Below, one piece after another: positions 9,204 through 17,488 of a DNA stretch of 39,882 bases (position 1 is its first letter; every line of letters begins with the position of its first letter). The notes below the pieces were generated by a model. It saw nothing but the letters and a program-made list of their open reading frames with translations, did not search any database and was not told the DNA's origin. Position numbers and translations under genes: made by a program. The stretch is from the NCBI GenBank assembly GCA_009783315.1, contig WRHI01000014.1, positions 1-39,882 of the forward strand. Reading direction: 5' to 3'. The DNA is from Peptococcaceae bacterium. Its GTDB lineage: Bacteria; Bacillota; Desulfitobacteriia; Desulfitobacteriales; Syntrophobotulaceae.

Positions 9204-9227
9204 ACAACCTACCCGGCGGCGCGTCAA
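9199..9227 (-). promoter_or_regulatory. sigma-A promoter of the blaI–blaR1-like–hydrolase operon
   Basis: On the minus strand TTGACG (9227–9222) and TATGAT (9204–9199) are separated by exactly 17 bp. Transcription would begin near 9192, about 45 bases before the blaI start. Confidence 0.75.
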
Positions 9228-9319
9228 GTCTAGATCAATAGATTTTACTTTGTAAAAATTTCCATTTTTATTGGTTCAATGTGTCAGTCCGGCAGCAACT
9301 CGTTAATCGGGCTATCGGA

Positions 9320-9445
9320 CTACACATCTTCTTCCCCGGCCAACTCTAAAACTTCGGAGTAGATTTGTTTGGATATAAAGAATCCTTTTTTATGTAAATT
9401 CTCCAAAACAGGCCTTAACTGCTCAATTGCTTTTTGATGATTTCT
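9320..9445 (-). pseudogene. C-terminal relic of a DUF3368 (PIN-like toxin–antitoxin-associated) protein
   Basis: The minus strand encodes about 41 residues ending at a TAG (9320–9322), with IEQLRPVLENLHKKGFFISK followed by QIYSEVLELAGE. This matches the typical end of DUF3368 proteins (a VKPLLDELxxKGFRIS-like segment, then LAGE). An in-frame TGA lies just upstream and no start or PIN catalytic part is present. It is a truncated remnant next to the dispersed repeat at 9480–9745. The relic appears to predate or accompany that insertion. Confidence 0.6.
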
Positions 9446-9602
9446 CCATATAAGTCACGCAAAATATCAAGCTTCTGAATATTTGATAATGCAATGGTGA
9501 GTTGGAGGCAGATACCGCAGGGGTTGGGGAGCGGGAGAATCCAAGCGCCTCTCTGCCTGACGCAACCTCAAAAGGCGAAAAAGTTCGCGGGCTTTTGGAG
9601 TC

Positions 9603-9745
9603 TCCCGCTCACCAAACCCTACCTTGGGACTGTTACGAGCCCACATAATATCCATCTCCATTCACCATTAGGTTGCGGGAGAATCCCGCAGTGGATATTT
9701 CTATTTATTTTTTTGTCGCTTCCTGCACTTTTGAAATATGCACCC
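9603..9745. repeat. dispersed repeat, copy 1
   Basis: About 143 bp are shared, with only a few mismatches, with 20098–20251. It contains a perfect 7-bp hairpin (TGCGGGA at 9674–9680 with TCCCGCA at 9684–9690). On the left it joins a larger inverted repeat: 9529–9544 matches the complement of 9595–9610 at 15 of 16 bases. No transposase is encoded, so a non-autonomous or MITE-like origin is likely. Confidence 0.75.
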
Positions 9746-9761
9746 CGCCCACGCAAAACGT

Positions 9762-9790
9762 TTGCCAAGCCCCAACCCCTCTGCTAAAAT
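9762..9790 (+). promoter_or_regulatory. sigma-A-type promoter for the helicase gene
   Basis: TTGCCA (9762–9767) and TAAAAT (9785–9790) are spaced by 17 bp. Transcription would start near 9797, giving a leader of about 138 nt that includes the 14-bp hairpin at 9809–9843. Confidence 0.55.
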
Positions 9791-9808
9791 AAGACTATAT
9801 CCAGAACA

Positions 9809-9843
9809 TTTCGACGAGTTTTTCAAGAGAAAACTCGTCGAAA
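9809..9843 (+). promoter_or_regulatory. 14-bp perfect hairpin in the helicase leader
   Basis: TTTCGACGAGTTTT (9809–9822) is the exact complement of 9830–9843, with a 7-nt loop. It lies near the predicted 5' end of the helicase transcript and is not followed by a T-run, so it is not a simple terminator. It could be a 5' stabiliser or a protein-binding site. Confidence 0.6.
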
Positions 9844-9934
9844 GCTTGCTTGATCCCTATACCCTCTGCTTCTCGAACATCGTACCCCGAACACCGTAAC
9901 ACCAACCCCGAGTCATCGCCCAGGGAGACGCCAC

Positions 9935-12274
9935 ATGCAAACCTACCAAAACCTACAGCTCGACCCCTTCCAACAAGACGCTGTCGCCGCCATTGACCAA
10001 GGCCGTTCCGTCATCGTCTCAGCCCCCACCGGCACCGGCAAAACCCTCATCGCCGACTACCTTGTAGACAAAGCCCTGGCCGAAGACCGCAAAATCATCT
10101 ACACAGCTCCTATCAAAGCCCTCAGCAACCAAAAATACCGGGACTTCTCCCGCCAATTCGGCGCAGACACCGTGGGTATCATGACCGGCGACATCGTTGT
10201 CAACCCCCAAGCCCCGCTGCTCATTATGACCACCGAAATCTTCCGCAACCAAGTCATCACCGGCGACCCCGCCCTCGCCGACTTCCAATACATCATCTTC
10301 GACGAAATCCATTGGCTTAATGATGAAGCCCGGGGCACCGTCTGGGAAGAATCCATCATCCTGGCACCGTCCCACATGCGGCTTCTGGGCCTCAGCGCCA
10401 CTATCGCCAACGCGGATGAACTCAGAGACTGGATCAGCAGCATCCGCGGCCAGGAGCTCGTCCTCATTGAAGAACCCAAACGCAGCATTCCCCTCGAATA
10501 CAGGTACTACACCCGGCAAACCAAATTCTGTACTTACCCTCGCCTGAAAACCTACTACGACAAAGCCCTCCACAACCTCACCCCCCAAGACTTGCGCGAA
10601 ATCTCCCAGCTTTTCGAACCCACCACCCACATCGACCTCATCAAAGAAATCGAAACCGAATATTTCCCCTGCCTCTACTTCGCCTTCAGCCGTCGTCAAT
10701 GCGGCGAAAAAGCCGCCGAACTCGCCGCCATACGCAATTACCTGAACCCCCAGCGCCGCCGGGAAGTCCGCGCCGAATTCATCCGGCAATGGGGCGCGGA
10801 ATCCCAATGGTCCCCCTCCACCCGTCAGCTTTACAGCACCTGCAGCAAAGGCATCGCCTACCACCACGCCGGCATGCTGCCCAGCCAGAAACAAATGGTT
10901 GAAGCCCTTTTTCTGTCCCGGGCTCTGTCCGTCCTTTACTGCACCGAAACCTTCAGCGTCGGCATCAACTACCCCGTGCGGGCAGTCTGTTTCGACTCTT
11001 TGTACAAATACGACGGACACGCCTTCCGCGCCCTCAAAAATCACGAATTCTTTCAAATGTCCGGTCGGGCCGGCCGCCGCGGCATCGACCAAAAAGGCTT
11101 CTCCTTTGCCATTGCCGACTTCAACGAATTCCGCCGCAACCCGGTCCCCCGTTTCGACATCCGCCGCCTCGAACCCCTGACCAGCCAATTCCGGCTCACC
11201 TACAACACCGTCCTCAACCTGCTGGCCACACTGACCTCCGCCCAGATCCAAACCTACTTTCTCAAAAGCTTCGCCGCTCACACCTTCACACGCCTCCAAA
11301 GGGAAACCCAGAAAGAAATCGACGACCTAACCCTCCGGCTCAACCAAATCCGGCAAACCGCCTGCGACAAAATCGGCTCCCTGGCTTGTCCCCATGAATA
11401 CGCCCCTCAAGCCAACGAACTCCACCGCCTCCGCCGCAGTTATAAACGCATGGACGCCCACCGCCGCCGCAAATCATACGGGCGCCGCCTTCACCAAAAA
11501 ATCCGGCGCCTGGAAAACCTCCTCACCCAAGCCGGGCTGAAGGAACCACCCCCACCCTGTGCCAAACAGGACTACGGCACATGCCGGGACCTGAACAAAC
11601 AGCGTTTGGCCATTCTAGAAACCCAAGAACACCTTAAAAAAACTCTGACCCTCTCAGACTCAGAAACCCTCTACAACCAATTCCTTGGCAAAACAGAACA
11701 TCTCAAACAACTGGGCTACATCGAAGCGGCTGACGACGAAACAGATACCCATGAAACAGAAACCCATGAAACAGAAACGACAAACACCGTCCGCCTTGCC
11801 GCCCGGGGCAGCCTCGCCCGCCAGATCTATGTGGAAGAACTCCTCGTCACCGAACTCATTTATTCCGGTCGCCTGGATCCCCTTGACAACCCTTCCCTAT
11901 GCGCCCTCGTCTCCTGCATCGACTACGAAAACCGCAAAAACGACCATTTCATCCGCCCCACGCAAGAACTCATCCCCTGGGAAGCCATCCGTGATATCAT
12001 CACTTTCCTGCAAAGCGTCTGTGGTCCCGACACCGCACGATTCGACCCCCGCGTCGCCATCATCGCCCACGCCTGGAGCCAAGGAAAAACCCTGGCCCAA
12101 GTCCAGAAACTCTGCAACCTGGACGAAGGCGACATCATCAGTATCTTCCGGCGCACCATAGACCTCATGAGGCAAATGCGCGAAGCCCTGCCCCCCGGTG
12201 ACCTCAGAAGCCGCCTCAGCGAATGCATGAAAACCTTGGACCGTGACGAAGCCGCTCTGGTGATGGGGAGTTGA
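9935..12274 (+). CDS. Ski2/HelY-like DExH-box superfamily II helicase
   Basis: The 779-residue product unwinds nucleic acid with ATP, probably structured RNA by analogy with Ski2/Mtr4 relatives. Visible motifs are Walker A APTGTGKT (30–37), a DEIH box (123–126), SAT motif III (154–156), the family-typical YHHAGM segment (near 309–314) and motif VI QMSGRAGRRG (374–383). A long basic, helical linker (about 440–600) and a helical C-terminus follow. The ATG at 9935 has GGGAG seven bases upstream. Codon use is strikingly C-ending compared with the neighbouring menA and menG, so antisense frames look open across much of the gene. It is preceded by its own promoter and leader hairpin. Substrate unproven. 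Confidence 0.85.
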   Translation: MQTYQNLQLDPFQQDAVAAIDQGRSVIVSAPTGTGKTLIADYLVDKALAEDRKIIYTAPIKALSNQKYRDFSRQFGADTVGIMTGDIVVNPQAPLLIMTTEIFRNQVITGDPALADFQYIIFDEIHWLNDEARGTVWEESIILAPSHMRLLGLSATIANADELRDWISSIRGQELVLIEEPKRSIPLEYRYYTRQTKFCTYPRLKTYYDKALHNLTPQDLREISQLFEPTTHIDLIKEIETEYFPCLYFAFSRRQCGEKAAELAAIRNYLNPQRRREVRAEFIRQWGAESQWSPSTRQLYSTCSKGIAYHHAGMLPSQKQMVEALFLSRALSVLYCTETFSVGINYPVRAVCFDSLYKYDGHAFRALKNHEFFQMSGRAGRRGIDQKGFSFAIADFNEFRRNPVPRFDIRRLEPLTSQFRLTYNTVLNLLATLTSAQIQTYFLKSFAAHTFTRLQRETQKEIDDLTLRLNQIRQTACDKIGSLACPHEYAPQANELHRLRRSYKRMDAHRRRKSYGRRLHQKIRRLENLLTQAGLKEPPPPCAKQDYGTCRDLNKQRLAILETQEHLKKTLTLSDSETLYNQFLGKTEHLKQLGYIEAADDETDTHETETHETETTNTVRLAARGSLARQIYVEELLVTELIYSGRLDPLDNPSLCALVSCIDYENRKNDHFIRPTQELIPWEAIRDIITFLQSVCGPDTARFDPRVAIIAHAWSQGKTLAQVQKLCNLDEGDIISIFRRTIDLMRQMREALPPGDLRSRLSECMKTLDRDEAALVMGS

Positions 12275-12330
12275 CAATGGACAATGGACAATGGACAATG
12301 GACAATGGACAATGACAATGGACAATGGAC
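12274..12330. repeat. tandem heptamer repeat (ACAATGG)n
   Basis: About eight consecutive ACAATGG units, one shortened to six bases (12309–12314), begin on the last base of the helicase stop codon. Degenerate units reappear at about 12359–12391. Between them lies a 7-bp hairpin (AGGCTGA at 12332–12338 with TCAGCCT at 12345–12351). Confidence 0.9.
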
Positions 12331-12449
12331 AAGGCTGATATCATTCAGCCTGTGGACTAATGGACAATGGAGAATGGGCAGTGGGCAATGGGAACTAAGG
12401 ATGCTAACTGTTTTGTCCTTTTATTATTAATCCTTTTGTGAGGTTATGG

Positions 12450-13364
12450 ATGTATCAGAAGTTAACTTATAAGGCTGTCAAAGAACTGGCCGCGCCTCAG
12501 ACCTGGCCGGCCGGCGTTCTGCCGGTTTTGCTGGCCGCCACACTTAGTTATACGGTGTATCATGCCTTCGCTATTTTTCCTTTTGTCCTGCTGTTGATTC
12601 TGTCCGTTTTGCTGCAAAGCGCCGTCAACACCCTGAATGACTATTATGATTATGTGAAAGGAACGGACACCGAAGACAATTCCCTTGACATGAATGACGC
12701 GTCCATTATCTACAACCGGATTAATCCCAGAACGGCTTTGGGGACGGGCATGGTCTTTTTGGTTTTGGCTCTGCTGGGGGGACTCTATTGTGTCTGGTTG
12801 ACGGGCTGGCCTTTGCTGCTTATTGGGCTCCTTGGGGCCGCCACGATTTTCCTATACTCCGGCGGGCCTCTGCCTATCTCTTATCTGCCCCTCGGAGAAT
12901 TCATCAGCGGCCTGATGATGGGCGGCATGATTACCTTGGCCGCTGTCTATGTATTAAGTGGGTCGCTGTCTTTGTCCGTCTTATATTATGCTTTGCCCCT
13001 TATTGTCAGTATTGGCTGGATCCTTTTGACAAACAATATTTGTGATATTGAAAAAGATACCGCCGCCGGTCGGCGCACTCTCCCCATGTTGCTCGGCCGG
13101 AAAAACGCCGCCAGGGTTCTGTTGGGGGGCTTTCTGTTTATCGTCGCTGCCATCGCTCACCTGACGTTCTACAGTTTTCGTCCGGGTTTTTGGCTCGTAT
13201 TGCCACTGCTGATTCATTTCGCGCTCTATCTGAAACGTCTCCGGCACATGGAGTATTCAGCCGCTAACCGCCGCGCCGCCATGCTGACAACTTTGCGGCT
13301 GGTCACCATTCTCAACAGCTATTATATTCTTACTATCTTATGGGCAGGTGTTTTTTCTGACTAG
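12450..13364 (+). CDS. menA: UbiA-family prenyltransferase, probably 1,4-dihydroxy-2-naphthoate polyprenyltransferase
   Basis: It attaches the isoprenoid tail to the naphthoate ring, the membrane step of menaquinone synthesis. The first prenyl-diphosphate/Mg motif is NDYYDYVKGTD (near residues 64–74), the second is DIEKDTAAGRRTLP, and about eight hydrophobic segments are visible. The length of 304 residues is normal. A GTG at 12438 is possible, but it lies inside the GTGAGG that serves as ribosome binding site for the ATG at 12450. The gene overlaps menG by 17 nt, which supports the menaquinone assignment over other UbiA roles. An ABC importer follows in the same direction. Confidence 0.85.
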   Translation: MYQKLTYKAVKELAAPQTWPAGVLPVLLAATLSYTVYHAFAIFPFVLLLILSVLLQSAVNTLNDYYDYVKGTDTEDNSLDMNDASIIYNRINPRTALGTGMVFLVLALLGGLYCVWLTGWPLLLIGLLGAATIFLYSGGPLPISYLPLGEFISGLMMGGMITLAAVYVLSGSLSLSVLYYALPLIVSIGWILLTNNICDIEKDTAAGRRTLPMLLGRKNAARVLLGGFLFIVAAIAHLTFYSFRPGFWLVLPLLIHFALYLKRLRHMEYSAANRRAAMLTTLRLVTILNSYYILTILWAGVFSD

Positions 13365-14067
13365 AACTGACCGCGAACAAAAAGAACAAAAAGTCCACGC
13401 TGTATTTCAAAAGATCTCAAATGACTATGACAAAATGAACGATATTATCTGTTTCGGTATGCACCGCAAATGGAAACAGGATTTGGTCAACAAAATCACC
13501 AAACAAAATCCTTTGTCCATTTTGGACGTGTGCTGCGGCACAGGCGACATTGCCTTGCAGCTGGCCCGGAGCAACCCACAAGCTAACATCTGCGGCCTTG
13601 ATTTTTCCGGAAACATGCTGGCCGTAGCCGAAGAAAGGAAAGCCCAACTGAACTTGGCCAACATTCGGTTTCAGCATGGCAACGCCATGGCGCTGCCTTT
13701 TGACGACGCCTCATTTCAGTGCGCCACCATCTCCTTCGGCTTGCGCAACGTTCCGGATTATGAACAGGTTTTGCGGGAATTATGGCGAATATTAGAACCA
13801 GACGGCATGCTCTATTGTCTGGACAGCTCTTATCCGGAATCTCCTTTTGTTAAGCCTTTTTTCAAGCTGTACTTCAAGTACATCATGCCGGCTGTCGGTC
13901 ATCTTTTTTCCCGCCACAAAGAAGAATACCAGTGGCTCAACGATTCCACAGAACAATTTTTGACAAAAAATGAGCTGCGCCAATTGCTCCATAAAGTCGG
14001 TTTTCGCGGAACCGCCGTGCACGCTTATTTTTTAGGCAGCGCCGCCTTACATAGAGGCACAAAATAA
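13348..14067 (+). CDS. menG: demethylmenaquinone methyltransferase (UbiE/MenG family)
   Basis: This SAM-dependent enzyme methylates demethylmenaquinone in the last step of menaquinone synthesis. The family N-terminus VHAVFQKISNDYDKMND is followed by the SAM-binding LDVCCGTGDIALQLA (residues 58–72) and the UbiE signature FGLRNVPDYEQVLRELWRILEPDG. At 239 residues it is full length. It starts with GTG inside the end of menA, so translation is probably coupled. No earlier menaquinone genes (menB–F or mqn) are in the window. Confidence 0.9.
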   Translation: MFFLTRTDREQKEQKVHAVFQKISNDYDKMNDIICFGMHRKWKQDLVNKITKQNPLSILDVCCGTGDIALQLARSNPQANICGLDFSGNMLAVAEERKAQLNLANIRFQHGNAMALPFDDASFQCATISFGLRNVPDYEQVLRELWRILEPDGMLYCLDSSYPESPFVKPFFKLYFKYIMPAVGHLFSRHKEEYQWLNDSTEQFLTKNELRQLLHKVGFRGTAVHAYFLGSAALHRGTK

Positions 14068-14092
14068 TCCGCCGTAAAGAGAGGTCGTTTCT

Positions 14093-15157
14093 ATGACACA
14101 AAACCCACAGAGCCCCTTCGACACCGCCCCTGTCAGAACACCAAGACCCGCTTCAGTCAGGACCACGGAACCGTTCACCAACAGGACGCCGCGGCGCATC
14201 TCTGCCAAAACCTTGGGCGCCGCCCTTCTCATCGTTCTCATGAGTTTCTTCCTCTTGGGCGCGGGCGGCTGCGGCGGCGCTGAAGCCGACACCTGCAAGA
14301 TCCGTATCGGCCTCATCCCCACCGACGACAACACGCTCTTCTACGTAGCTGATTACGAGAACCTCTTTGCCCAAGCCGGCCTTGATGTCACGTTCATTGA
14401 CTTTGCCAGCGCCCCGGAACGGGACGCGGCTCTGCAAGCCAGACAAATTGACGGTGAAATCACCGATCTTATGACGGTCGCCCTGCGCAAAAAAGCCGGG
14501 ATCGATGTTGCCATTCTCACCCTCTGTCTTGGCGCGACGCCGGCGGAAGGCCCCTTCAGCCTGATCGCCTCACCCGGCTCCGGCATCAACACACAGGCGG
14601 ATCTGGCGGGCGCCGGCATCGGTATCGCCGAAAACACCATCGTGGAATATGTGGCCACCCGGCTCCTGGATTCAGCCGGCATCGCGGCCACCGACCGCAA
14701 TTTTATCTCGGTTCCCAAAATCCCGGATCGGCTCAACATGGTTATTCAGGGCACCCTGGCCGTCGGCGCCTTTCCTGAACCTCAATCATCTTATGCCGTC
14801 AGCCAAGGCTGCATCCGGGTTATCGACGACACTCAAGAAGACATCTCCCAAACGGTCTTCTTCCTGACCCGGGATCTTCTGACCTCCTACCCCAACGAGA
14901 TCAAAACCCTTATGACCGTCTTGAGCCAAGCCCGGGAAACCTACATGGCCGACCCGGAAAAATATCGGGCCTTGATCACGGAACGTGTCAAAGTCCCGGC
15001 CAGCTTGGTCGATTCATACACGTTACCGTTATTCTCCTCCCCGCAGCCACCCCTTAAACCCAACTTCAATGATGTTATGAACTGGATGACAGAAAAGAAT
15101 ATTCTTACCCGGCCTTACACCTACGAAGATCTTGTGGATGTATCATTCCTCAGTTGA
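14093..15157 (+). CDS. NitT/TauT (NMT1/SsuA-like) ABC transporter substrate-binding lipoprotein
   Basis: It is the extracellular binding protein of the importer encoded with the next two genes. A 40-residue polar N-terminal extension precedes a hydrophobic helix (about 41–56) and a lipobox-like LLGAGGC with Cys60 as lipidation site. The mature part starts with KIRIGLIPTDDNTLFYVADYENLF, as in NMT1/SsuA-type proteins. A good GAGAGG eight bases before the ATG supports the long N-terminus, which is unusual for a lipoprotein. It begins 25 bp after menG, suggesting one operon. The ligand cannot be read from sequence; a thiamine-precursor, sulfonate or aromatic-acid ligand is possible. Confidence 0.8.
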   Translation: MTQNPQSPFDTAPVRTPRPASVRTTEPFTNRTPRRISAKTLGAALLIVLMSFFLLGAGGCGGAEADTCKIRIGLIPTDDNTLFYVADYENLFAQAGLDVTFIDFASAPERDAALQARQIDGEITDLMTVALRKKAGIDVAILTLCLGATPAEGPFSLIASPGSGINTQADLAGAGIGIAENTIVEYVATRLLDSAGIAATDRNFISVPKIPDRLNMVIQGTLAVGAFPEPQSSYAVSQGCIRVIDDTQEDISQTVFFLTRDLLTSYPNEIKTLMTVLSQARETYMADPEKYRALITERVKVPASLVDSYTLPLFSSPQPPLKPNFNDVMNWMTEKNILTRPYTYEDLVDVSFLS

Positions 15158-15199
15158 CAGCAGGCTTGTCCTTTCGAGGATTAGGATTATCGAAAAGAA

Positions 15200-16021
15200 A
15201 TGCGGGGGATAATTGTGATTTCGTGCCGTCATTGTGGGTTTGTTTACACACAGGGATCTTCCTCTGTTACAGTCTATGACAACTTTTCACTGGAAGTCGG
15301 TGCCGGCGAATGCCTTGCCCTTATTGGTCCCTCCGGTTGCGGCAAAAGCACGCTGCTGGCAATGCTGGCCGGCCTCAGGCCACCCATCCGGGGTTCGGTC
15401 GTGATTAACGGACGGGCTGTCGCCAGTCCGCGCCTGAAAACCGGTTTCATCCTCCAGGAATACGGCCTCTTTCCCTGGCTGACTGTTGAAGGCAACATCC
15501 GCCTCGGGCTGAGAATTCGCGGCACAGATATCCGGCAAGAACAGCCCCGGATTGACGCCCTTTTGGATGAACTGGACATCAGCGTCACCAAGAAAAGGTA
15601 TCCCAGCCAGCTTAGCGGCGGCCAGCGTCAGCGTGTCGCCCTGGCTCGGGTTCTGATTCTTGATCCAGACCTGCTTCTTATGGACGAACCTTTCTCCTCT
15701 CTTGACGCTTTGACACGGGAATCCATGCAACAGTTGCTCCTGGGCATCCAAAAAAATCATCACCTGACAACCATCCTTGTCACACACAGCATAGAAGAAG
15801 CTGTTCTGCTGGGCACACGCATTCTGGTTCTGACCGCTATGCCGGCCCAAATCGCCGGCGAAATCGCCAATCCGCTGGCGGGGTCTCCGGGGTATCGCGC
15901 CAGCGAAGAGTTTTTCCTGCAAACAAGACGTGTGCGCGCTCTTCTGGGAAAGTCGCCGGGAACGGATCCAACACCGGCTGCGGCACATCAGGAAACAGAG
16001 GGAGGGCCTGCCCATGCTTAA
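15200..16021 (+). CDS. ABC importer ATP-binding protein, nitrate/sulfonate type
   Basis: It powers the importer formed with the flanking binding protein and permease. Walker A is GPSGCGKST (43–51), the Q-loop is ILQEYGLFPW, the signature is LSGGQRQRVALARVL, Walker B is LLLMDEPFSSLD, and the switch histidine is in LVTHSIEEA. A Pro/Ala-rich tail of about 45 residues follows the nucleotide-binding domain. An alternative GTG start at 15215 has a closer GGGGG ribosome binding site (6-nt spacing), whereas the ATG at 15200 has its AGGA 13 bases away, so the true start may be 15215. The end overlaps the permease start by 8 nt. Confidence 0.85.
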   Translation: MRGIIVISCRHCGFVYTQGSSSVTVYDNFSLEVGAGECLALIGPSGCGKSTLLAMLAGLRPPIRGSVVINGRAVASPRLKTGFILQEYGLFPWLTVEGNIRLGLRIRGTDIRQEQPRIDALLDELDISVTKKRYPSQLSGGQRQRVALARVLILDPDLLLMDEPFSSLDALTRESMQQLLLGIQKNHHLTTILVTHSIEEAVLLGTRILVLTAMPAQIAGEIANPLAGSPGYRASEEFFLQTRRVRALLGKSPGTDPTPAAAHQETEGGPAHA

Positions 16022-16865
16022 ACCAGCCAGCGACGGAAAGCGATGGAATGAACCGGCCACGCCGTCGGCCAAACGCACTAAACCGACGGATCCCACAAGC
16101 CCGACTCTCACCACAGCCACAATTTTCACCAAACCTCTCACCTATATTGTGACCACATTGATCCTGTTCGCCCTTTGGCATATTGCCTCCGTAAGCCTTA
16201 AGCAAGCCATACTCCCCACACCATTGGAAACCTTGGCCGCCTTAATCCGCCTTTTCGCCGACGGTACGGCCCAGCCCCACCTTTTCGCAAGCTTCTATCG
16301 GGTTTTCATTTCGATAGTCGTCTCTTTTATTATCGGTCTGCCCTTGGGACTGCTTATCGGTTACGAACGTCTTCTTGAGCGGCTCTTGTCTCCTCTGGTC
16401 TATCTGCTTTATCCCATACCCAAAATTGTCTTTCTGCCCCTCATCATGCTCCTCCTTGGTATCGGCGACACATCGAAAATATTCCTGATCGTTTTCGTTC
16501 TTGTCTTCCAAGTCATTATCACCACAAGGGACGCCGTCAAAAAAATACCCGGCGAGATGCTGGATTCTCTTTACGCCCTCGGCGGCAAACGGCGGCACGC
16601 CTATTTTCACGTCCTGCTGCCTGCCGCTTTGGCCGACGTTCTGACTATGCTGCGCCAAAGCGTCGGCATTGCTATCGCTGTTCTTTTCCTCGTCGAAACC
16701 TACGCCACCGATCTCGGCTTAGGTCACTCCATTATGAGCGCCCACGCCCGCGTCGAATACGCCGAGATGTTCGCGGCGATTCTCATTATGGCTTTCCTGG
16801 GTGTGCTGTTTTTTGCGGTTATTGATCTGCTGGAATGGCGGTTCTGCCGCTGGCGGAGGAATTGA
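16014..16865 (+). CDS. ABC importer permease (BPD_transp_1, SsuC/TauC-like)
   Basis: It is the membrane channel of the importer. A Pro/Thr-rich cytoplasmic N-terminus of about 40 residues is followed by about six membrane helices. The EAA-loop-like segment reads LDSLYALGGKRRHAYFHVLL and contacts the ATPase in this family. An upstream in-frame ATG exists at 15930, but the ATG at 16014 has GGGAGGG seven bases before it and gives the usual 8-nt overlap with the ATPase gene. The length of 283 residues is slightly longer than usual because of the N-terminus. Confidence 0.85.
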   Translation: MLKPASDGKRWNEPATPSAKRTKPTDPTSPTLTTATIFTKPLTYIVTTLILFALWHIASVSLKQAILPTPLETLAALIRLFADGTAQPHLFASFYRVFISIVVSFIIGLPLGLLIGYERLLERLLSPLVYLLYPIPKIVFLPLIMLLLGIGDTSKIFLIVFVLVFQVIITTRDAVKKIPGEMLDSLYALGGKRRHAYFHVLLPAALADVLTMLRQSVGIAIAVLFLVETYATDLGLGHSIMSAHARVEYAEMFAAILIMAFLGVLFFAVIDLLEWRFCRWRRN

Positions 16866-16925
16866 CAGCTCCGTCTACATAGTCTTGTTTGATTTTGGCG
16901 GCAAGGGCCAATACCCTTCCACTTG

Positions 16926-16942
16926 CGGGCGCAGCCCGTTTT
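16926..16942 (+). terminator. weak intrinsic terminator after the ABC importer operon
   Basis: CGGGC (16926–16930) pairs with GCCCG (16934–16938) around a 3-nt loop and is followed by TTTT. The stem is short, so termination may be partial. Confidence 0.4.
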
Positions 16943-17061
16943 AGTGTTATCCAAGCAGTCTGCCCGAAAAACACAATTTTTTACTATCGGCTATGGTCTC
17001 GATCCCTTATACTCAAAGACAGTAATGTATCAAACCAAAACCAGAAGAGGGAGGCATCACA

Positions 17062-17463
17062 ATGTCCACATTTGAAAATTTTGCGGCGGGAAAACTGTAT
17101 TTGCTGCCCAGTCCCACCAACGAAGCATTCCGGGTAACAGACTTGGCGTCCGCAGCTTGGTCACCCCACGCCACGTTTGAAGGGGTCGATCTCAAACACC
17201 TCATCACGGCCAAAGACACAGACGGCGCCTTGAGCTATCTCCTCGTGCGAATCGCGCCATACAAGAAGATCGGTTTGCACCGTCACGACAAACAACTAGA
17301 AACCCATGAAGTTGTTGCCGGAAACGGCCTTTGTATGGCGGCCGGGCAGAAAATCTGCTATGAAGCAGGCGTTTTATCGGTTTTGCCTGCCGGTCTTGAT
17401 CATGAAGTCACCGCCGGCAGCAAAGGTCTTTGTTTGTTTGCGAAGTTTCTGCCGGCGCTATGA
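17062..17463 (+). CDS. small cupin-domain protein
   Basis: The 133-residue single-domain cupin carries motif 1 as GLHRHDKQLETHEVVAGNG, with metal-ligand histidines and Glu in the right order, and motif 2 as GVLSVLPAGLDHEV. The ATG has GGGAGG seven bases upstream. It converges on the AraC-type regulator at 17489, only 25 bp away. Small cupins of this kind bind sugars or small acids or act as metal-dependent isomerases, and no specific activity can be assigned. Confidence 0.75.
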   Translation: MSTFENFAAGKLYLLPSPTNEAFRVTDLASAAWSPHATFEGVDLKHLITAKDTDGALSYLLVRIAPYKKIGLHRHDKQLETHEVVAGNGLCMAAGQKICYEAGVLSVLPAGLDHEVTAGSKGLCLFAKFLPAL

Positions 17464-17488
17464 TAGTGATCCACCAAGTCAAATAATC

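Noticed and set aside
9467-9661. 64-codon minus-strand frame in the helicase upstream region
   Set aside because: It lies within the inverted-repeat and dispersed-repeat DNA and has no ribosome binding site or recognisable domain.
10019-11299. 426-codon minus-strand open frame inside the helicase gene
   Set aside because: It is antisense to a gene with all helicase motifs. Its openness follows from the C-ending codon bias of the plus strand, and its product is a Gly/Val/Glu-rich sequence without domains.
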